Below, piece after piece: positions 56,728-64,000 of a stretch of 64,000 nt of DNA. Made by a program: the position numbers and the translations under genes. Origin of the DNA: Stomoxys calcitrans (lineage: Eukaryota > Arthropoda > Insecta > Diptera > Muscidae); contig NC_081554.1 in the NCBI RefSeq assembly GCF_963082655.1, positions 191,300,206-191,364,205 of the forward strand, in the 5' to 3' direction. How positions within the stretch are numbered: position 1 is the stretch's first letter; each line of letters opens with the position of its first letter. The notes beneath the pieces were generated by a model. That model had not been told where the DNA came from. It made no database searches and saw only the letters and a list, made by a program, of their open reading frames with translations.

Positions 56728-57660
56728 CGTCGCCTTTGGTGTCGCCTAACTTACCTTGCTTGGGCTTGTGTATAAACATCACCTTTGCCTCCTGCCAGGC
56801 TTTTGGAGTATGTACAAGTCCTAGGCATCAGCAGTTTATCATGGTATCCACAATGCGTTCCATGGTTTTGAGTTGAAAAGACGTAAGGCTTATAAGTCTG
56901 CAGGCCTTTGCAAATTTGCAAATGTTCCCCATGAACATTCCACTAAGGAACAGGGGCAAACTTTTCACATATCAATGAGTGCAGTCCGATTAAATTTTAA
57001 GCTCAATGATAAGGGGCCTCCTTTTTATAGCCGAGTCCTAACGGCGTGCTGCAGTGCGACACCTCTTTGGAGAGAAGTTTTACATGGCATAGCACCACTG
57101 AAAAATTTTTTTGATGGTCTCGCCAGGATTAGAACACATGTGTTCAGCGTCATAGGCGGACATGCTAACCTCTGCGCTACGGTGGCCTTTGGTGTCGCAT
57201 AACTTGCCTTTCCGGTATTGGGTATAAACACCACACTTGCCTCCTGCCAGGCTTTCGGAGTATATGCAAGTCCTAGGCATCAGCAGTTTATCATGATATC
57301 CACAATGCGTTCCATTGTTTTGAGTAGAAAAGATGTATAAGTAGGCCTTTGGCTTATAAGTCTGTAGGCCTTTGGTGTCGCATAACTTACCTTGCTGGGC
57401 TTGGGTATAACGCCATCTTTGCCTACTACCAGGCTTTCGGAGTATATGCAAGTCCTAGGCATGCTGTAAAAATAATGACCAGATGATAGTCGGCCTCTTT
57501 TTGTAGTAACGCCGAAAATATTCCATCAGTTCCGGGTGACTTAAATGGTTTGAAGCTCCTCAAGGTTTCTTTGACCATAAATTCCGTTATGGTAAACCTT
57601 CAAACAACCTCATTATTCAAAGATACAAAGATACCTCATTATTCAAAGATAAGAAAAGGT
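56728..57660 (-). pseudogene. LINE RT remnant with a triplicated segment and a nested SINE
   Basis: On the minus strand, RT start sequences (PFKSPGTDGIFSALLQKEAD from about 57550-57490, SYATPKAYR, TSFLLKTMERIVDIMINC) are readable. The segment from GTGTCGCATAACTT to GTAGGCCTTTG occurs three times: 56735-56911, 57191-57365 and (partly) 57373-57470. A minus-strand SINE lies between the first two. Reading frames are repeatedly broken. Same family as 18091-19440. Confidence 0.75.
56912..57183 (-). mobile_element. tRNA-derived SINE inserted at a LINE repeat junction
   Basis: Minus-strand head GGCCACCGTAGCGCAGAGG, B box GTTCTAATCCTGGCGAG (one change), GTCGCACTGCAGCACGCCG, tail to TGTTCATGGGGAACATTTG. 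GGCCTTTG lies at 56904-56911 and 57183-57190, though part of the second may belong to the SINE head. An internal deletion removes the CTAATGCTGGCAAC part. Confidence 0.88.
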
Positions 57661-57901
57661 ACTTGGTAACCAAGGACCAAGTACAAGTACATATTTGTAT
57701 AGCCTTTAAATAACTTCAGACTACTGATTTATGAAAGATTCCTCAAAGATTCATAGTATAGGGGCAATAACCCGGCCGGGACAACATCATGTCTGTTTTA
57801 TCTTCTTCATTGCCGTGATGTTGGGAGGTAAATCTTAACTATATATGATTCTTTAATGATATGCATGGGCAATTTTGTTGGCAAAATCATTGGTGTTGAT
57901 A
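57661..57901. other. Unclassified sequence
   Basis: No feature recognised. Confidence 0.4.
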
Positions 57902-58107
57902 TTGGGTTGCCCAAAAAGTAATTGCGGATTTTTCATATAGTCGGCATTGACAACTTTTTTCACAGTTTTTGGCCCTGTAATTGCTATTACTTTTAGCTTG
58001 CTTTAGAAAAAAAGTGTAAAGAAGTATATTTGATTAAAGTTCATTCTAAGTTTTATTAAAAATGCATTTACTTTCTTTTAAAAAATCCGCAATTATGTTA
58101 TGAACAA
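57902..58107. mobile_element. Mariner-type MITE, one decayed end
   Basis: The left end TTGGGTTGCCCAAAAAGTAA follows TA (57900-57901). The interior has TAGTCGGCATTGACAACTTT and a long match (reverse complement) to 52725-52795. The right end keeps AAAAAATCCGCAATTA but the outer TTGGGCAACC is lost. Confidence 0.82.
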
Positions 58108-58699
58108 TTTTAAATAAAAAGTAAACAGCAATATGATACATATCCTACAACTTCCTACACTCGATATATATAAGCTGCTGATTTGCCTGTAAAGCAATCG
58201 ATCTAAGGGACATTAAGAGCTCATAAATTCTTAGTCTAATGGTTGCTTTCATAACATACACACGTGAACAAATTTTTAATGAATGTGTTTAGAAATGAAA
58301 ACGGATGTTCTGTATGTTAGTATATGTGCTCCCAAAATGTGTTTAAAACAATTATTTTATGTTGCTTTTTGTACATTTTAGATGTGTAATATATTTATAT
58401 AAAAATCAATGCATAATTCTTAAAATGTAAATGCCTTATATAACCCCTTGTTGTTTATTGTATTCCTATAATGTGTATAAGTGATAATACCAGAACCTTG
58501 TTGTGATGATTTTTCTTGTGCGTCTGCAAACATAGAGTTTATTGAATGAACTGAAACAAACTGATTTTAGCTTTTAAGTCGTATTTGTTGTATTTTAGGC
58601 CTACTTAACTATAAAACCAATGTAAAGCATCTTACTGATAATATTACGAAACCCCTGAGGAAGTCACCAAAAAAGTGACGAATCGTTGGAAAAATATCA
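58108..58699. other. Unclassified sequence, LINE/PLE-like 3' phrase
   Basis: Mostly AT-rich. GAGGAAGTCACCAAAAAAG, then TGACGAATCGTTGGAAAA (58653-58695) resembles short motifs at the 3' ends of some retroelements; the family is not determined. Confidence 0.35.
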
Positions 58700-59163
58700 G
58701 CATCGTGCTCTTCTCTCAAATACCATTTATTCAAACCCCATATTGACATTGGTTTAAGGGGAGTTTACACGATGAGGCGTCCTCCAAATACATGGCCCCA
58801 AAATTGGTTATCAAATTTGTTTTCTAATCTCAAATACCTTTCATAAGAACCACATATTGGCATGGTGGAAAAATGTTTACCCTTTGGGGAATGTTTTGGG
58901 GAAGGGGTGATGCCCTTAATACATGGTCCTACATTTGGTTATCAAATTCGTATTCTACTCCCAATTACCTTTATTTGAGCCCCATATTGCGATGGTCAGT
59001 AAAATATTGCTGTTTGTTGGGTATTTTGGGAAAGAAAATTGGTCCCGAAAGTGGGTATCAAATTTTGCTCTACCCCCCAATAGCTTTCATTTAAGCACCA
59101 CATTGACATGGTCGGTTTAGGGGTGTTTTGGGGATTGGGGTGGTCCCCCAAACATTAAGACCT
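58700..59163 (-). mobile_element. Type C Helitron-like fragment
   Basis: Four monomers show AAATACCTTTCATAAGAACC, CCACATATTGGCATGG and GGGGAATGTTTTGGGGAAGG. Neither TC nor CTAG end is present. Confidence 0.6.
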
Positions 59164-59862
59164 GTAAATATACTCACTGTTTACAATTTAAGCGAAATCG
59201 GTTAAAAAATAATGCTTTTATGGGCTTCAGACCCTTTATCGGCAGATCGATCTATATGACAGCTATATCTAAATATAGTCCGATCAGAATCATATTTAGG
59301 TCGGATCTTGGGTGGTCTTAACCTACACACTGTTTCAAATTTCGGCGAAATCGGGTAATAAATAAAGCTGTTATTGGCTTCAGACCCTTTATCGGCAGAT
59401 TGGTCTATATGGCAGCTATATCTAAATATAGTCCGATCTAAACCATATTTAAGTCGGTTATCAGGAGTCTAAAAATAGCTCACTGTTTCAAATTTCAGCT
59501 TAATCGGATAAAAAATAAAGCTTTTATGGCATTCAGACCCTTTATCGGCAGATTGGTCTATATAGCAGCTATACCTAAATATAGTCCGACCTGTACCATA
59601 TTTGGGGCTGATATCGGGAGGCTTAAAATAACCGACTTTTTTTAATTTCAGCGAAATCGGGTAATAAATAAAGCTTTTATGGGCTTCAGACCCTTTATCG
59701 GGTGATCGGTCTATATAGCATCTATATTCAAATATGGTCCGATTTGGCCCGTTCTAGAACTTAACCAGCGTGCATCAAAAAGACGTATCTGTGCCAAATT
59801 TCAGCTTAATATCTCAATTTATGAAGGCTCTGGAGTGATACAACAGACGGACGGACAGACAC
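59164..59862 (+). repeat. Type A (DINE-like) fragment
   Basis: Four monomers (GGGCTTCAGACCCTTTATCG, GCAGATCGATCTATATGAC, ATATAGTCCGATC) similar to the copy at 22921, followed by ACAGACGGACGGACAGACAC. Confidence 0.75.
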
Positions 59863-59867
59863 ACGGA

Positions 59868-60055
59868 CATCGTACTATGCCATGCAAAACTTCTCTCCAA
59901 AGAGGTGTCGCCCTGCGGCACGTCGTTCGGACTCGGCTATAAAAGGAGGCACCTTATCATTGAGCTTAAACATGAATCGGACTGCACTCATTGGTTTCTG
60001 AGAAGTGTGCCCCTGTTCCTTAGTGGAATGTTCATGGGCAAAATTTGCATTTTTT
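59868..60055 (+). mobile_element. tRNA-derived SINE, 5'-truncated
   Basis: Begins at CGTACTATGCCATGC and runs through AGAGGTGTCGCCCTGCGGC to the tail TTCATGGGCAAAATTTGC. The tRNA-like head and first body part are missing; the left joint is in the GACGGACAGACAC run of type A. Confidence 0.85.
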
Positions 60056-60207
60056 TAGTTCACATTATCGGCATTTATCTCTTATGCGATAACTTTGCCA
60101 AGGAGAGTATATTTTCCATGTTGCTACTACTTCAATAGTAGTCAACCAATAGTTTTCCTTTTCATCGCTGATGTGATGATATTCGGTATCTACATGTTTA
60201 CTGACGA

Positions 60208-60486
60208 AGGCCACCGTAGCATAGAAGTAATCATGTCCTGACGAGACCATCAGAAAAAAATTTCCAGCGGTGGTTTTCCCCTCCTAATGCTGGCAACATT
60301 TGTGAGGTACTATGCCATGCAAAACTTCTCTCCAAAGAGGTGTCGCACTGCGGCACGCCGTTCGGACTCGGCTATAAAAAGGAGGCCCCTTATCATTGAG
60401 CTTAAACATCAATCGCACTGCACTCATTGATATGTGAGAAGTTTGCCCCTATTCCTTAGTGGAATGTTCATGGGCAAAATTTTTTT
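60208..60486 (+). mobile_element. tRNA-derived SINE, head internally deleted
   Basis: Head GGCCACCGTAGCATAGAAGT is followed directly by TGACGAGACCATC, missing the B box. The body and tail (TATCATTGAGC, TGATATGTGAGAAG, GGAATGTTCATGGGC) are intact. It and the SINE 150 bp upstream share orientation. Confidence 0.87.
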
Positions 60487-60735
60487 GTTTTTTGCGAGTT
60501 TAATAAACAAGATTCCTTATGAGATTAGTTGCACCCATCTAATCAGCATTTATAATCATTAGCTCTGGACACTGAATTCCTACTTCATATGAAAGATTTT
60601 TCTAAATACAAACCTTCTTTGCAAGCTGAAGAAACTTTGATATATTCTGCTTCCCTACTGCTGAGTGCAACTGTTGTCTGTTTTCTTGGCTCCTACGATA
60701 TCACAGCGCCTGCCACGATCAACAAATATATTCTA
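60487..60735. other. Unclassified sequence
   Basis: A 72-codon frame starting at 60589 runs into the type C element and has no domain. No other feature. Confidence 0.4.
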
Positions 60736-61106
60736 CTAGCCGAACTGGGCCCGCTCCGCTCCGTCCTCCCCCTTCCGTCATCAATTAATTATGAAGCCTA
60801 TTCCTAATTCCTGACCATATTCGTAATCTACTCCCGAATACCTTTCATTTGAGTCCCATATTGTTATGATCGTCAAATAAACCTATTTTAAAGGGTTTTG
60901 GGGCTGGGGCGGCCCCCCAGTTACTTGGACCCAACTTTTATTATGTAATTCATACTCTACTCTTGAATACTTTTAATTTGAAGCCCATATTGTTCCGATG
61001 GGTCCACTTTTATTTTTCGGTAGTACATTTGGGGTAAGGGGGAGGGCCGCCCCCCTCCCGATATCAAACCGACAAACAAACACAATTTGAATTTTATATG
61101 TGAAGA
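60736..61106 (-). mobile_element. Complete-ended short type C Helitron-like element (371 bp)
   Basis: On the minus strand it starts TCTTCACATATAAAATTC after A (complement of 61107) and ends GTTCGGCTAG before T (complement of 60735). A GCGGAGCGGGCCCAG block lies just inside the end. The SINE-like block and most monomers are missing, joined directly at about 60761. It is a miniature derivative of the same family as 20394-22446. Confidence 0.78.
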
Positions 61107-62515
61107 TTGAAATGGATAAACAGACAGACACACCAAACTTTTGAAAAAAGATAACTTTTTTCATGAAAAAAAACAACAAAAATCAATTACAACAACCTTC
61201 TGCCTCATCGCATAGCAATTAATATTTTAATATAAAAATCTTTTTGCAGCGTTTGAGTGATATGAATTCAAAGTCAAGTGGAGCGTATGATGCACATTTG
61301 AGGGTTTTACTTTAATATAACGAATCTACAATAAAGTATGAGAAAAAGCAAAAAAAAAAAAGAAAAAATGAATGATCATTTTTTTGGGTGTTTTGTTAAA
61401 TAAAATTGAATAAAAGCACAAGGACCATGGAAACAAATTGCAAGTATACAACAAAGCATTCAAAGACATTTATGAATTCATATAAAAAAATTAATAAAAT
61501 TGTTTGTGGTCATTTACGCTGTTTTGTTAACATTAATAAAAGTGTAATTCATTTTTGATACAACAATTCATTAAATTATTTATTGTTGATATAAATAATC
61601 CTAACCCTAAATTTTTTTCTTCGATATATAAGTCTTTGATATATAGGAACCATACCATAAAAAAGGTTTCAATTTTAAAGAAACCCATTATACATTGTTT
61701 TCGAAATTTATTCTGAACATAAACCACAATTGATTTAAAATGAAGGCTTAAATTTATCCCAAAAATATGTACCAAAGGAACCTCTTGGCTTCTCCTAAAA
61801 TGTAACTTAACAACACCTTACCATAGTATTTACCCTTCCAGCTCATCGTATATGCCATTTTATTGGCCTTTGCTACGAATAGAAAATATAAAGAACCTCC
61901 AAAAAAAAATATATATAAGCTTTATAACCACATTTATCTTTTCGTGGCCTTATACCTGAAGAATATTTAACACTTTATTATTGCTATCTGGTGTTTTTCG
62001 TGCAAAGGGATGTGCTCCTTCAAACAAGCAGCAACAATTTCCCGGCCTGCATTTAATGGTTTTTTATTTTATCTAGCAGCGCGGTTTAAAGTACTCCAAC
62101 AAAAGGCGTAAATTTTGTGGTTGGGAATATTATAACCATTTTGCAAAAGGGAAACATTTAAATAAGTACTTTGGTGTGGTGTTGCTTCTTTTTGCCAACT
62201 GTTCTTCTTCTTCTTCTTGCCAAACTCGAAGGTTGAGGTAGCTAGCGGTAGAGCTCGTTGATTTATGGTAAGCAATAGTCAATTGCATTTTGGTTTACAT
62301 CTTCTTCAATAGCTATACAGGAATATAAAATTAAAGGGGGAGAACAAGTAAAGCTTTAAGGGTGATTGCAAAAAATTTTTTGCTACAATTCAAAGGAAAA
62401 TACAGGAAACTAACCAAAAAGTAAAAATAAAATTAAAAAAGAAACCACAAAACAATTTAAAATTTATCTTAAAAAATATTTAAATATATAAGAAATATTT
62501 TAGAAATGTATTGAC
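61107..62515. other. No gene recognised
   Basis: AT-rich with an A tract near 61350. CTTCTTCTTCTTCTTG at 62204-62219 is a small trinucleotide run. No repeat family or exon recognised. Confidence 0.5.
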
Positions 62516-62560
62516 CACCCGCCGAACTGGGCCCCCTCCGCTGCCCCTTCTTTTACATTA
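62516..62560 (-). mobile_element. Isolated type C 3' end
   Basis: CCGCCGAACTGGGCCCCCTC then CGCTGCCCCTTCTTTTA matches the reversed 3' end, with the CTAG replaced by CCGC. Confidence 0.5.
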
Positions 62561-62689
62561 TATGGACAAAAATTATCCATTGAATATTTATTTTCAACAA
62601 TTAAAGAGCTTTTTGTGAAATACCATGCTACGAAAATGGTATGTGCGTATCGCTTGACCAACAGTTTGACAATAACCAGTAAGGATAGG
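62561..62689. other. Unclassified spacer
   Basis: No feature recognised. Confidence 0.4.
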
Positions 62690-63362
62690 CAAAAGTCGGG
62701 CGGTGCCGACTTTATAATACCCTACACCTACCCTTTAAATACAAAAGTGGGACTATATCTAATTCTGAACCAATTTTGATGGACCTCGGCGGATGTATTC
62801 AGATAGGTTTTTAAAATTATTGTACCAAATTTTGAGCAAAGCAAATATGTTCAAAATGTAATAACTACGGTTGACAAATGATGGGAGATGGGAGCTATAT
62901 CTAAATCTTAACCGATTTCGATCAAACTTTAGGGATATTGTGGAATTCGTCGAGGAAAGCGTTGTACAAAATTTTGGGATGATCGCTTGCAGTGGGTCTA
63001 GGAGTGAAAATCGGGCGATATTTATTTATATGAGATATACCTAAATCTGAACAGATTTCTATGAAACTCAGCAGTAATACCGAGAGTCATAAGAAAATCC
63101 TTCCTGCAAAATTCCTAGAGAATCGGTTAACTAATGACCATTTTATTGCTGTATTACTGCAAATCGGACGAACATATATATGGGAGCTGTATACAAATAT
63201 GAACCGATTTATATACAATTCAGCAGTTATATTGGAAGTCATAAGAAAATTCTTCCTGCCAAATTTCGAGAGAATCGGTTAACAAATGACCATTTTATGG
63301 CATTATTACTGCAAATCGGACGAACATATATATGGGAGCTATATCCAAATCTGAACCGTTAT
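62690..63362 (+). repeat. Type B (DINE-like) element
   Basis: Begins AGGCAAAAGTCGGGCGGTGC, TTTATAATACCCTACACC and continues with CAAACTTTAGGGATATTGTG, TAGGAGTGAAAATCGGGCG and two or three repeats of GAGAATCGGTTAACAAATGA with CTGCAAATCGGACGAACAT. The end is lost where orientation and family change near 63362. Confidence 0.75.
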
Positions 63363-63735
63363 GACTTTCAATAACTGTGCCAAATATGGTAAAAATCGGT
63401 CCATAACCTGATATAGCTGCCATATATACCCATCTGGGATCTTGACTTCTTGAGCCTCTAGAGAATGCAATTATTATCCGATTTGAATGAAATTTTTCTG
63501 CAACGGCTTTTCCCATGACCTTCTACATACGTTTCAATTATGGTCCTAATCGGTCTATGGTCCTATTATGGTCCTAATCGGTCTATACAGACCCCTATGA
63601 AGCAATTATTTTCTTTATTATCCTAGGTTTGCCTAAAAAAAGATACCGGGAAAAGAACTCGCCAAATGCGATCCATGGTGGAGGGTATATAAGATACGGC
63701 CCGGCCAAACTGAACACGTTTTTACTTGTTTTTTA
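63363..63735 (-). repeat. Type A (DINE-like) element, end part
   Basis: Reversed monomer (CATAACCTGATATAGCTGCC, TTGACTTCTTGAGCC) and the reversed start: CATGGTGGAGGGTATATAAG, a damaged palindrome TACGGCCCGGCCAAA, GTTTTTACTTGTT. Confidence 0.75.
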
Positions 63736-64000
63736 CCATTTTCGTCTGTGTTCTCTTAAAATTGAAAGAGGTTCGGCAGAGCCCGCCCGGAATTTAGACC
63801 TGAACATAGGGAACATCGGTAAAATAGTTAAAAAATATTTTGAGAATATTTTAAAATTATTTTGAAAATATTTAAAAATTAATCTTAATATTTTTTTGAC
63901 CTTCTTTGAAATATTTAAATAAAATAAATAAATTGAAAATATTTAAAAAACATATTATATATTTTAAAAATATAAAAAATAACTTTTTAAAAATATTTAC
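63736..64000. other. AT-rich end of the window
   Basis: Rich in TTAAAAATATTT-like sequence, without coding signal. Confidence 0.5.

Noticed and set aside
60589..60807. 72-codon frame with a hydrophobic segment
   Set aside because: It runs through the boundary of a mobile element and has no recognised domain.
55272..64000. Next nAChR exon (vicinal cysteines and M1)
   Set aside because: No CCPEPY-like coding sequence with splice sites was seen in either the repeats or the spacers.

Overview
This window looks like non-coding, repeat-saturated DNA from a higher (calyptrate, most likely muscid) fly. It is eukaryotic nuclear sequence. The only conventional gene content I can support is three short plus-strand exons with GT/AG splice sites, at 45952-45996, 51086-51376 and 55196-55271. 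Spliced in phase, they encode consecutive parts of the extracellular ligand-binding domain of a nicotinic acetylcholine receptor alpha subunit, including the whole Cys-loop. The residues fit the alpha5/6/7 group and match what I recall of insect nAChR alpha7 best. Neither the signal-peptide/N-terminal exons nor the exons for the transmembrane helices were found, so the locus must extend beyond the window on both sides. The 46 kb upstream and 8.7 kb downstream of the exons are most simply long introns (inference).

The remainder is layered transposable-element debris and tandem repeats. Recurring families are: (1) a tRNA-derived SINE with recognisable A and B boxes and a roughly 310 bp full length; (2) DINE-1/INE-1-like elements, called type A here (about 1.4 kb, built of ~150 bp monomers, with a TTCGGCC palindrome near one end and GGTGGAGGGTATAAAA at the other) and type B (with GTCTGTCC microsatellite cores); (3) 'type C' elements with Helitron-like ends, A|TC...CTAG|T, which carry a block related to the SINE near the CTAG end; (4) several dead non-LTR retrotransposons (LINEs) with reverse transcriptase, endonuclease and RNase H pieces; (5) short mariner-type inverted-repeat elements and one mariner-like transposase fragment; (6) satellites, notably a 16 bp TACTC-derived array (8.7-9.9 kb) and an ~880 bp AAAAT array lying between two receptor exons.

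Layout: 0-2.4 kb LINE RNase H, then types A, C, B and a SINE; 3.8-5.3 kb LINE; 6.6-7.8 kb type C; 8.7-9.9 kb satellite; 9.9-15.3 kb types A, C and B; 16.2-19.4 kb SINE, transposase, microsatellite and LINE; 20.4-22.8 kb type C, including one copy with both ends; 22.9-28.8 kb mostly type A; 29-30.4 kb LINE and SINE; 32-35.6 kb LINE-in-LINE and SINEs; 36.7-42.5 kb type A, a small mariner element and a LINE; 43.3-45.5 kb an inverted-repeat-bounded element with a nested type A copy; 45.9-55.3 kb the receptor exons and their introns; 56.4-64 kb SINEs, duplicated LINE pieces, and types A, B and C.

I found no clearly new gene system. The most informative structures are the Helitron-like type C family with its SINE-related block, a LINE-into-LINE insertion with a 12 bp target-site duplication, a SINE with an 11 bp target-site duplication, the two satellites, and the weak-looking 5' splice site of the middle receptor exon.
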